From the NCBI RefSeq assembly GCF_002150685.1, contig NZ_MSSW01000071.1, forward strand, positions 1 through 55,935: a stretch of 55,935 nucleotides of DNA, read 5' to 3'. The notes beneath the pieces were generated by a model, which had not been told where the DNA came from, made no database searches, and saw nothing but the letters and a program-made list of their open reading frames with translations. Both the position numbers and the translations under genes were made by a program. Shown here in pieces: positions 23,652 to 31,770 of this stretch (the stretch's first letter is position 1; the number at the start of each line of letters is the position of its first letter). This stretch comes from Algoriphagus antarcticus. Its GTDB lineage: Bacteria; Bacteroidota; Bacteroidia; Cytophagales; Cyclobacteriaceae.

Positions 23652-26642
23652 ATGAGAAACTATTTACTAAAACAAAAAACGTTTCTACTTGCTTTGGCGC
23701 TGATCTTCTGCGCTACCCTCGTAGCTAGCGCCCAAAGTAGAACTGTGACTGGCACAGTCATGGATCCTATCACCGGAGAAACTGTACCAGGAGCTACAGT
23801 ACTTGTAAAAGGAACTACCCGCGGAACCGCCACTGATCTGGATGGAAAATTTGCCATCGATCTGCAAGCAGGAGATCAAATACTTGTGGTTTCCTTTGTT
23901 GGCTATCTCGCACAAGAGATAGAAATCGGTAACCAGACCAATATTACTGTTAACCTTGAGGAAGATATCCAAAGTCTCGAAGAAGCAGTAGTAATAGGGT
24001 ACGGTACTCAGGACAAAAAAGAGATTACCTCTGCAGTAGTAGGTGTCAAACCGGAAGACTTTAACAATGGAAATGTGTCAAATCCAGCACAGCTGCTGCA
24101 GGGAAAGGTAGCCGGTCTATCAATCACGCGTGCTGGCGGTAACCCAAACAACGGTTTCAATATTAGGTTGAGAGGTCTATCTACATTCGGAGCTAACTCA
24201 TCACCTCTTATTGTATTGGATGGTGTCATTGGTGCTTCGATCGAAAACGTAGATCCAAATGACATTCAATCCATAGATGTGCTAAAGGATGGATCTGCTG
24301 CGGCAATATACGGAGCCAGAGGATCTTCGGGTGTGATTTTGATCACTACCACTAAGAAGAGCAGTAAGGAAGGAATCACCAATGTTGCAATAAATTCCTT
24401 TGCTACTATGGATCAGGCGACCAATCTTCTCGACATGTTGTCTCCAGAAGAATTTGTGGCTAGAGGCGGTACAGACTTCGGTTCCAGAACAGATTGGAGA
24501 GATGAGTTGATCTCTGATGCTTTTTCATTTACAACAAACGCAAGTGTATCCGGTGGATTCAACAACACAAATTTTCTTGCTTCTGTCAATTACCGGGATA
24601 ACAACGGTATCGTAAACGGTGTCTCAAATGAGCGACTAAATACCAGAATCAACGTTTCTCATGGAGCCATGAATAATAGATTGAGAATGAATCTCAATGT
24701 TTCCAACACTAGTGAGGACAGAAATTCTATTAATGACGCTGCTTTCCGCTATGCCACCATATACAATCCCACTGCCCCAATATTTGAAGATGGCGCTGAT
24801 GCAGAGCGTTTTGGAGGCTATTTCCAGAGATCATTGACGGATTTCTTAAACCCTGTAGCACTTGCAAATCAGCAAAAATTTGTAAATGAAAGGAAAACAA
24901 GTTTAGTTTCGTATCAGGTTGAGTTCGATATCCTTAATAATCTTACTATATCAGCACAATATTCTAAAGATAATAGAAATGAGCTCGTTGGAAATTTCTG
25001 GTCAAGAGAGGATTTTGGAATTGGTTTTGGAGCCAGAGGTTCTGCGCAAAGAATTACGAACGACAGAAGACAGCAGATTTTCGAATCAACTTTGAGATAT
25101 GATGTAGATATCGCTGACGGTTTAAACATGACTTTATTGGGTGGTATAGGGCTTCAGACCATCAAGAATCAAGGATTCAACGCCAGATCACGCCAGTTCT
25201 TGTTTGATCAAGGATGGGACAACCTTGGTGGTGGATCTATCAGAGTAGGAAATAATACCGAATTGTCTTCGTATGCAAATGAAGATCAGTTGAACTCCAT
25301 ATTCGGAAGAGCTAATTTTAATTATCAAAATACTTTCTTCTTCTCTGCTTCGGTTAGAGCGGAAACTTATTCCGGTTTTGGTCCAAATAATCAGACAGGT
25401 GTATTCCCAGCTGTATCCATCGGATCAGATTTTACACAGATTTTTGACATGGGTGTTTTGAGCCAGTTTAAGCCAAGAGTATCATTTGGGGTAACAGGTA
25501 ATCTTCCTCCTTCACCTACTTTGGCGATTGGAGCTTTCGGTAATGGTAATAGAGTGGATTTGGATAATGATCCACTGACTACTGATGATCTATATGTTGG
25601 AATTATTCAAAACTCTAACCCAAATAGAGACCTAAAGTGGGAGAACAAACAAGAGCTTAACTTCGGAATAGATTTTGGAATCTGGAATGATAAGGTAACA
25701 GGTAGTGTAGATTATTACACCAGAAACATTTCCGATCTACTATTTCAAGTACCTGTAGAAGCTGGTACGCCAAATATTTTTGATCCCGGAAGATTTAACA
25801 CCGTAGCATCCACTTGGGTGAATCTTGCAGATCTTAAGGCTGCAGGATTCGAGTTTGCAGCAACTGTAAACGCAGTTAAGTTAGGCGCAGTTACCTGGTC
25901 TCCAAGTGCAAACTTTACCATCTACCAGAAAACAACCATTGAGCGATTCTCGGCAGGCGGTTTAGGATTCACGGAATTGCGATATGCTACTCCAGGATCT
26001 CCAGGGCAAAACAATGATCCAATTATCTATAACCGAGTAGGTCAAACTTTAGGAGATATTTATGCACCAATACTGGAAGGGCTTACCGATGGAGGAGAAT
26101 ATATCTTATCCACTGACAATCCGGATGAATGGGAAAAAGTAGGAAACGGTCTTCCACAAGGAGAATTCGGTATTGCCAACAGCTTTATGTATAATCAATG
26201 GTCTTTAAATTTCTTCTTCCGAGGCGTTTGGGGTCATGATATTTACAATTCCTATAGAGGATTCTATGAGAATGGAGATGCGAGCTCTAACACTTGGAAT
26301 TCTGTAGTGACGGATAAGACACCTACCAACCCATTGGTCACTTCTGATCCTCGTTATAATAGCTCCTACGTGGAAGACGCTTCTTTCATCAGATTGGATA
26401 ACTTGGAGTTAGGTTATAATTTCAAAACCAATTTGAAAAATCTGGGTTCTTTGAGAGCGTACTTTGCGGCTCAGAATCTATTCACTATTACGAAGTATAC
26501 CGGAATAGACCCAGAAGTAAGATTAACGGATTCTGAAAATGGAAATGCTTTAACTTCTGCTTTATCTCCGGGTATTGAGCGAAGAAGCACTTATTTCCAG
26601 ACCAGATCCTTCACGGTAGGCGTGACGTTGAATTTCAAATAA
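23652..26642 (+). CDS. SusC/RagA-type TonB-dependent outer-membrane transporter (SusC1)
   Basis: The 996-residue protein has a Sec signal (residues 1 to about 28, ending LVASAQS). A CarboxypepD_reg domain follows (about 30-110: VTGTVMDPITGETVPGATVL, GTATDLDGKF), then the SusC linker EEAVVIGYGTQDKKEITSAV and the plug domain (LLQGKVAGLSITRAGGNPNN, IRLRGLSTFG, IDVLKDGSAAAIYGARGSSG). A long beta-barrel ends in FTVGVTLNFK. It should import a ligand captured by its SusD partner across the outer membrane using TonB energy. susD1 starts 19 bases downstream. The ligand is unknown: no carbohydrate-active enzyme is next to it. The paralogue at 31771-34737 has the same architecture. Confidence 0.97.
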   Translation: MRNYLLKQKTFLLALALIFCATLVASAQSRTVTGTVMDPITGETVPGATVLVKGTTRGTATDLDGKFAIDLQAGDQILVVSFVGYLAQEIEIGNQTNITVNLEEDIQSLEEAVVIGYGTQDKKEITSAVVGVKPEDFNNGNVSNPAQLLQGKVAGLSITRAGGNPNNGFNIRLRGLSTFGANSSPLIVLDGVIGASIENVDPNDIQSIDVLKDGSAAAIYGARGSSGVILITTTKKSSKEGITNVAINSFATMDQATNLLDMLSPEEFVARGGTDFGSRTDWRDELISDAFSFTTNASVSGGFNNTNFLASVNYRDNNGIVNGVSNERLNTRINVSHGAMNNRLRMNLNVSNTSEDRNSINDAAFRYATIYNPTAPIFEDGADAERFGGYFQRSLTDFLNPVALANQQKFVNERKTSLVSYQVEFDILNNLTISAQYSKDNRNELVGNFWSREDFGIGFGARGSAQRITNDRRQQIFESTLRYDVDIADGLNMTLLGGIGLQTIKNQGFNARSRQFLFDQGWDNLGGGSIRVGNNTELSSYANEDQLNSIFGRANFNYQNTFFFSASVRAETYSGFGPNNQTGVFPAVSIGSDFTQIFDMGVLSQFKPRVSFGVTGNLPPSPTLAIGAFGNGNRVDLDNDPLTTDDLYVGIIQNSNPNRDLKWENKQELNFGIDFGIWNDKVTGSVDYYTRNISDLLFQVPVEAGTPNIFDPGRFNTVASTWVNLADLKAAGFEFAATVNAVKLGAVTWSPSANFTIYQKTTIERFSAGGLGFTELRYATPGSPGQNNDPIIYNRVGQTLGDIYAPILEGLTDGGEYILSTDNPDEWEKVGNGLPQGEFGIANSFMYNQWSLNFFFRGVWGHDIYNSYRGFYENGDASSNTWNSVVTDKTPTNPLVTSDPRYNSSYVEDASFIRLDNLELGYNFKTNLKNLGSLRAYFAAQNLFTITKYTGIDPEVRLTDSENGNALTSALSPGIERRSTYFQTRSFTVGVTLNFK

Positions 26643-26661
26643 TTAATAAACTATCATAGAT

Positions 26662-28149
26662 ATGTTGAAAAATATAAGCAGAATTTTGATGGTGGTGGCG
26701 ACCCCAATTCTTGTAAGTTCCTGCTGGGAACTTGACCAAGAGGTGCTCGACGGCGTGACGCAAGAACAAGTGGACAACAGCAAGAATCCTGTATTGATAG
26801 ATGTGTTGAAAGCTTCGGCTTATTCAAGAATTGTAGGTAGCTGGGGTGGTCATAATAGCATTTGGTCCATCTATGAAGTATCCTCTGATGAAATGGCGAT
26901 CCCTCAGAAAGGAGCAGATTGGCAAGACGGAGGACTTTGGTTGAGAATGCATAGGCATCAGTGGCTCCCTTCTGATGAAGCATTTAGAAACTCTTATAAC
27001 TATTGTTTTACAGCCATCGGTGAAATCAATAACCTTCTTGTTCAGTATCCAGATTTGGAAGTATTGAATGCAGAGTTAAGTGTATTGAGATCTTTAGTTT
27101 ATTTGTGGCTTATCGATAGTTTTGGCAATGTGCCGATAGTTACACAAGATGCTTTGGGAGCAAATCCAAAAAACAACTCTCGCCAAGAAGTATTTGATTT
27201 CATCGAGCAGTCCGTGCTCGATAATGTTGCACTTCTATCTACGGAATCCAATAAGACTACAATTAACTTCTATACCGCCCATGCGATTTTGGCTAAGTTG
27301 TACCTCAATGCAGAAGTCTATACTGGAACTGCCCGATGGGCTGATGCCGAAGCAGCAGCAGATGTGGTAATTTCGGGACCTTATTCTCTTAGTTCAAACT
27401 TCTTCTCTAACTTTGCTACTCGAAATAGTGGATCAACAGAAAACATTTTGACGCTACCATACGATGAAAACAATGCTGGTGGATTCAACTTGGTGCAAAT
27501 GACCCTACATTATGAAAACCAGTTTACCTATGATCTTCAGGAGCAGCCTTGGAACGGATATGCTTCATTAGAAGAATTTTACAACAGTTTTGGAGATGCG
27601 GATGTTCGGAAACAATCATTTATCGTAGGAGATCAATTCTCGTCTACTGGCGCAAGGCTATTAGATGTTCAAGCTGAAGCAAACGACCCAAATGGACCTC
27701 CCTTAACATTCACTCCTCGTATTAACGAGCTTGCTCCTGGGGCATTGCGTCAGGAAGGTGTCAGAGTTGGAAAATATGAATTTGCCAATGGAGCCAGTTC
27801 CAATTTGAGTAATGATTATGTATTAATTCGATTGGGAGATATGATTCTCACTAAGGCTGAGGCGGCTTTTCGTCAAGGAAAAACTGCTGTTGCTCTTACT
27901 GCTATCAACCAAATAAGGACAAGAGCCAGCGTAGCACCTTTAACTGCGGTTACTTTGGATGCACTTTACAATGAACGTGGATATGAAATGTTTGCGGAAG
28001 CTTCCAGAAGAACTGATCAGATCAGATTCGGCAAATGGAATCAACCTTGGTGGGAAAAAGGACAATCAGAGCCTTTCAGAGCTTTGTTTCCTATTCCTTT
28101 GAATATTGTCAATGACAATCCAAACATTACCCAGAATCCAGGTTATTAA
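26662..28149 (+). CDS. SusD/RagB-type ligand-binding lipoprotein (SusD1)
   Basis: The 495-residue protein has a lipoprotein signal (VSSC-W near residue 20) and the SusD pattern: an N-terminal segment (SIYEVSSDEMAIPQKGADWQ), the helical TPR-like part (AELSVLRSLVYLWLIDSFGN), the IRLGDMILTKAEAAFRQGKT and AINQIRTRASV region, and the C-terminal FPIPLNIVNDNP...NPGY ending. It is the surface-exposed partner that hands ligand to SusC1. It ends 21 bases before a hairpin terminator/attenuator, after which only a fragment of a VCBS gene remains, so its original downstream partner has been cut off. Confidence 0.96.
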   Translation: MLKNISRILMVVATPILVSSCWELDQEVLDGVTQEQVDNSKNPVLIDVLKASAYSRIVGSWGGHNSIWSIYEVSSDEMAIPQKGADWQDGGLWLRMHRHQWLPSDEAFRNSYNYCFTAIGEINNLLVQYPDLEVLNAELSVLRSLVYLWLIDSFGNVPIVTQDALGANPKNNSRQEVFDFIEQSVLDNVALLSTESNKTTINFYTAHAILAKLYLNAEVYTGTARWADAEAAADVVISGPYSLSSNFFSNFATRNSGSTENILTLPYDENNAGGFNLVQMTLHYENQFTYDLQEQPWNGYASLEEFYNSFGDADVRKQSFIVGDQFSSTGARLLDVQAEANDPNGPPLTFTPRINELAPGALRQEGVRVGKYEFANGASSNLSNDYVLIRLGDMILTKAEAAFRQGKTAVALTAINQIRTRASVAPLTAVTLDALYNERGYEMFAEASRRTDQIRFGKWNQPWWEKGQSEPFRALFPIPLNIVNDNPNITQNPGY

Positions 28150-28170
28150 TTGAATAAAATCAGCCTAATT

Positions 28171-28205
28171 AAAGGAAGTGTATATTTTTACACTTCCTTT
28201 TTTTT
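28171..28205 (+). terminator. Hairpin after susD1
   Basis: AAAGGAAGTGTA and TACACTTCCTTT form a 12-base stem with a short A/T loop, followed by a run of Ts. It ends 3 bases before the first codon of the VCBS fragment. A hairpin of the same design, but different in sequence, precedes VCBS1 at 35596-35630. Confidence 0.85.
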
Positions 28206-28208
28206 GCA

Positions 28209-28418
28209 ATACCCATCAAGAAACATCGAAATCCGATTTTACTGATTTTAATCCTTTTTTTTTCCTGCTCCCAGGAAAAACACACTCCTAATCCGCTTTT
28301 CAAACTTCTCTCAGAGGATCTGACCGGTGTAAGCTTCCGGAATGATCTCGGTTACACTGAAAAAGTCAACCCATATACTTTTATAAATTTTTATAATGGT
28401 GCCGGAGTCGCGCTTGGA
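28209..28418 (+). pseudogene. Truncated 5' fragment of a VCBS/ASPIC lipoprotein gene
   Basis: The plus strand reads an in-frame lipoprotein head: KKHRNPILLILILFFFSCSQ, then NPLFKLLSEDLTGVSFRNDL, then YTEKVNPYTF and FYNGAGVALG. This corresponds to residues 1 to about 65 of VCBS1 (35641). From about 28303 to 28418 the DNA differs from VCBS1 at only about 6 of 116 positions, far closer than the three complete VCBS genes are to each other. The start codon position holds ATA instead of ATG. Homology stops abruptly at 28418, where an inverted, decayed VCBS gene begins. It is a relic of a duplicated VCBS1, recently duplicated or kept similar by gene conversion. Confidence 0.85.
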
Positions 28419-28429
28419 CTTTTGGACGT

Positions 28430-29307
28430 TAACCGACTGGTCTGGATTATAATTTCTGAACAGATTCCTAAAGGGTTCCATTTCCAAGATTGAGATAGAG
28501 TTAATCATTTTCTATTAAAATCGTTGCAAAAATACAATTCCTTCAGCCATCCTTTAATATTGACATCTGAAATTCCTACCTAGGGCATAGCCAATTTGGG
28601 GGGAAAAAATCCAGTCTTCATTGTTGACAGAGTTGAATTTATTTTTTCACCCTTATCTAAGTTGTTACGGTAGAGGAATTCTGCCTGAGGACTGCTGATT
28701 CTATTTTTACTTTACCTAACTGTTGGCAGTATGCAAAGCATTATTAATAGATTCATATTTAGATCTTCGTCCTGATCTTTGTCAAAGAATGCCACCTGTG
28801 AACTTAATCCCTAAAAGTCAAACCAAAACTCCTCTTCGTATTCGTTAAAGAATAGCCTCTCTTACTTTTATCCCATTCTAGTCCCCCAGTGTGCAGACAT
28901 ATATATCCAAAAGTCCGCCTCCAGTGTTATCTGACATGCTCACTCCTGTCTCCTAAGCTCCTGCGGAGGCTAGTTCTCTTTGAGCAGTGAAATCTTCAAA
29001 GACCATATTTCCAATTCCTATATCCAAAAAAGACTTATTGTCAGCTATTTGTCAGAAAAGTAAAAGTCCAGAAGCCCTTTATTATTGACTTCGCCCATAT
29101 CTACTCTCCTTCTCCATTGTAGAAATACAAGTATTAAATGATGTTATATTCATGCGCCTCTACCGGTTGGTTGGTGAAATCAGTGCCTGCTATATTGGAA
29201 TCCAACTTCATCAACAAACATTCATACTTAGACTTACCTTGCTTATTACAGGAGTAATATTTCAAAAGGGAAAGGAGATGAGCCAATAGACAGGCTTTCT
29301 TCATCAT
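28430..29307 (-). pseudogene. Decayed VCBS/ASPIC repeat lipoprotein gene (inverted cassette)
   Basis: Read on the minus strand from the ATG pair at 29307, a degenerate protein similar to the N-terminal part of the intact VCBS lipoproteins can be followed through many stops and frameshifts. It has a signal-like start (MMKKACLLAHLL), an EYNII-stop-YLYFYNGEGE segment that aligns with EYLYFYNGGGV of VCBS3, GEVNNKGLLDFYFSDK (versus GDINNDGLVDLYFAGN), GLSSQVAFFDKDQDEDLNMN (versus GFSTQAAFLDYDNDGDLDMY), AEFLYRNN, and ISDVNIKGW. It ends near 28430 against the VCBS head fragment of opposite orientation. It begins 31 bases after the small lipoprotein gene, the same neighbour order as lipoprotein-VCBS2 on the plus strand. 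Confidence 0.8.
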
Positions 29308-29337
29308 CAGGCATTCAACGTTTAGAACGTTAATCAA

Positions 29338-29934
29338 TCAATTTGAGGGTACATAGTTTGAAGGTTTGGTTTTCTCGAATTCCTCCCTCAGCCTTTTCTC
29401 TACTTTCAGATCTGTAAAAACCGCCTGAACAAACTGTTCATCCCGGATAAACAAATTGATTCTTCTTTTCCCGTCAATTTTGTAGTAAACCTTGCCTTGG
29501 TCTGGATGATTAATCAATTTGAAATCGTCTCCATACCAAATTTTATATTTGTCCAGAACCTTTTCCAGCAGGCTGTCTGCCCAGTATTGCTTGTTCCAGG
29601 GCGCCCAAGCAATGTATGAATAGGTAACTGGCACTTCGAACACTTCGTTTTCAATAAATGTGGGGAAAAAACGCATGCTCACCTCACTGTCAAATTCTAC
29701 AGTCATCCGATGTTCCACATTAGTATTTCCTCCAGATCCCTGTGTGATAAGCTCCTGCTTATTTAGCTCAGTACAAAGGTCAAAAAAATCATTTTGCCCC
29801 ATCCCCAGATAAATACCCAGAAACAGACTGTCCGATGAGTTATAGTTTTCATCTTCCCAATTGATCGGAGAATTACAGCCTTGTCCAAGGACCAAAGCGA
29901 GAAAAAAAAGTAAAATCATATTTTTATTATTCAT
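29338..29934 (-). CDS. Small lipoprotein of unrecognised family (copy 2)
   Basis: The 198-residue protein has a lipoprotein signal (LGQGC-N near residue 20). I do not recognise the family. It is clearly a paralogue of the protein at 38894-39484: both share FLGI/LxLGMxxNxFxxxC near residue 40, MRFxPxFxEN, AWAPWN / NWAPWNEE, KWYGDDF / KWYGDGF, KIDGxRRIxxF and a final AVFTDLKVEK / AEISDLKIQK. One conserved cysteine besides the lipidated one is seen (C in FDLCTELN / YETCWDLN). No catalytic motif is visible. It follows susD2 by 184 bases with a hairpin between, and precedes a decayed VCBS gene. The repeated context suggests it works with the VCBS lipoproteins at the cell surface; that is inference. 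Confidence 0.8.
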   Translation of the reverse strand: MNNKNMILLFFLALVLGQGCNSPINWEDENYNSSDSLFLGIYLGMGQNDFFDLCTELNKQELITQGSGGNTNVEHRMTVEFDSEVSMRFFPTFIENEVFEVPVTYSYIAWAPWNKQYWADSLLEKVLDKYKIWYGDDFKLINHPDQGKVYYKIDGKRRINLFIRDEQFVQAVFTDLKVEKRLREEFEKTKPSNYVPSN

Positions 29935-30060
29935 TCTGAGGTGATATATGGATAGAAATTAAGATAAAGAGGAAAGCAAAACCTAGAATGATTTAGTGAC
30001 ATGAGTAATTCAACTGCAAAGCAGACGGCCAAAGCTTAAGATAATGAAAAGTGAAAAGTC

Positions 30061-30102
30061 AAAAAAAAACAAGCTGAGTGAACTTTCAGCCTGCTTTTTT
30101 TT
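30061..30102 (-). terminator. Hairpin after susD2
   Basis: On the minus strand, AAGCAGGCTGA and TCAGCTTGTT form a stem with one G-T wobble and an 8-base loop, followed by a long T run. A-rich and T-rich flanks make it potentially bidirectional. It lies 17 bases after the susD2 stop. Confidence 0.8.
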
Positions 30103-30118
30103 ATGCAACGATCCCCTA

Positions 30119-31753
30119 TTAATTATAACCTGGATTTTGCTTCAGCTTCAGATTTGCCAAAAGCTGAGGCTGTGGGATGGGAAACAACTCCAGAAAACTT
30201 CCTGGGCTGTGCACCTTCTTAGGACGATTCATCCCCTCAAACGGCCACCATGCCTCTCCGAATTTCTTGAATCGGATCAGATCCTGTCTTCTGGTCATTT
30301 CCGCATACATTTCTCTTCCTCTCTCGTCAAAAAGATTTTTTTCTGTCAATACCGTAAATGAGTCAAGATTTCCTGCCCTCGCACGGATTTGGTTGACTAA
30401 AGCCAAAGCTTCTGCAGTTTGACCCAACTTAAACCTAGCTTCTGCAAGTGATAAAATAGCATCTGACAACCTAAATATCACAAAATCATTGCTCATATTA
30501 TCAGTTCCTCCGACCTCATATTCATACTTCCCAATCCGGGCACCTGATTGACGCAACCCTTGTGGCCATATTTCATTCAAGTACGGCATGAAAGTGATTG
30601 GCTTTCCGTTTGGATCACCATTTCGGCCTGTAGGATCCGTGGGTTCCACTCCCGGGTCTTCCAGAGGAGCGCCATTTGATCTTTTCTGAGGACCAACCAA
30701 GAAATTGCTCAACCTTCCGTCAATAGTTCCTGTGGAAATTTGTAACGCTAGGCCTTTCCAAACAGGTCCTTGAACCCCCGCGTTTTTAGAAGGTTCAACA
30801 TATGAATTATAAAATTCCTCAACGGTCTGAAAACCATTCCAGGGCTGTTGGGTAAGGTTATATGTGCTTTGGCTTGCGATATGCAAAGTCATCATTTGCC
30901 AGTTGAATCCTCTCGCAAAGACTTTATCATACGGATAGACAAATATATTTTCCGTTGATCCGCTATTGTTGATAATAAAGTTGTCCTTGTAGGAAACCAT
31001 TAAGCTGTATGGACCGGTATTGATTATTTCCGATGCGTCAGCAGCTGCCAATGCCCATTGGGGAGTACCTGTATATACTTCCGCATTTAGGTACATCTTC
31101 ATTCGTATCATCAAAGTACCCCATTTTGTCATCCTTCCGTAAGTGGTTCCGTCCTTGGCTGTCGGAAGTAGAGGGATGATTTCATTAAGTTCGGCTAATA
31201 TAAAATTATAAACTTCTACCCTTGATTTCGTCTCAGGTATTTCTACAGAAGTGAAATCAGTTACAATCGGTATATTTCCAAATGCATCCATCGCCCAATA
31301 ATAATACAACGCTCTCAGGGCCCTCAGTTCTGCGATAAATGCAGGGGAATTTGGGTTGTCCAAATCCTCAAATGAAAATATCAACCTGTTGCAAGTATTT
31401 ATTCCACCGAAAAGAAAGCCCCATGCATTTTGGAAAAACGGATTGTCAGGTTGAAACTCATGTTGATGCAATTGAAGCCATTGTCCACCATCGAACCAGT
31501 CCCCCCCTTTAGTCGAAACTGTCAATTCGTCAGAAGACACCTCATTAAGTGCCCAAAGGCCTCCCGAATTACCAATTCCACCCAATGAGCTGTAGGCTTG
31601 GCCTAAGGCAGAAATAAATTCTTCATCTGTTTGAAAAAAGTTTTCAGCTGTAACGGCACTGAAAACTTCTTCTTCCAAGTCCACACATGATGAAGAGAAA
31701 TAACTCATTCCAAGGCAAATCAAGAAGTATCTTATGTTGATTAATTTTTTCAT
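30119..31753 (-). CDS. SusD/RagB-type ligand-binding lipoprotein (SusD2)
   Basis: The 544-residue protein has a lipoprotein signal (SSSC-V near residue 22) and typical SusD features: NEVSSDELTVSTKGGDWFDG, AELRALRALYYYWAMDAFGN, FRLSDAILSLAEARFKLGQT, VNQIRARAGN, and the C-terminal ELFPIPQPQ...NPGYN ending. It is about 50 residues longer than SusD1, mostly through an insertion in the middle (about residues 300-385). The shared N-terminal phrases (EVSSDE, KGxDWxDGGxW) show that it is a paralogue with probably related ligand type. susC2 lies 17 bases upstream. Confidence 0.96.
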   Translation of the reverse strand: MKKLINIRYFLICLGMSYFSSSCVDLEEEVFSAVTAENFFQTDEEFISALGQAYSSLGGIGNSGGLWALNEVSSDELTVSTKGGDWFDGGQWLQLHQHEFQPDNPFFQNAWGFLFGGINTCNRLIFSFEDLDNPNSPAFIAELRALRALYYYWAMDAFGNIPIVTDFTSVEIPETKSRVEVYNFILAELNEIIPLLPTAKDGTTYGRMTKWGTLMIRMKMYLNAEVYTGTPQWALAAADASEIINTGPYSLMVSYKDNFIINNSGSTENIFVYPYDKVFARGFNWQMMTLHIASQSTYNLTQQPWNGFQTVEEFYNSYVEPSKNAGVQGPVWKGLALQISTGTIDGRLSNFLVGPQKRSNGAPLEDPGVEPTDPTGRNGDPNGKPITFMPYLNEIWPQGLRQSGARIGKYEYEVGGTDNMSNDFVIFRLSDAILSLAEARFKLGQTAEALALVNQIRARAGNLDSFTVLTEKNLFDERGREMYAEMTRRQDLIRFKKFGEAWWPFEGMNRPKKVHSPGSFLELFPIPQPQLLANLKLKQNPGYN

Positions 31754-31770
31754 GATATCTTATTTTTAGC

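Noticed and set aside
28311..28508. A 65-codon minus-strand frame at the VCBS junction
   Set aside because: It crosses the breakpoint between the two VCBS relics and is antisense to the VCBS head fragment.
29134..29337. A 67-codon minus-strand frame after the small lipoprotein
   Set aside because: It is the first surviving stretch of the decayed VCBS gene, not an independent gene.
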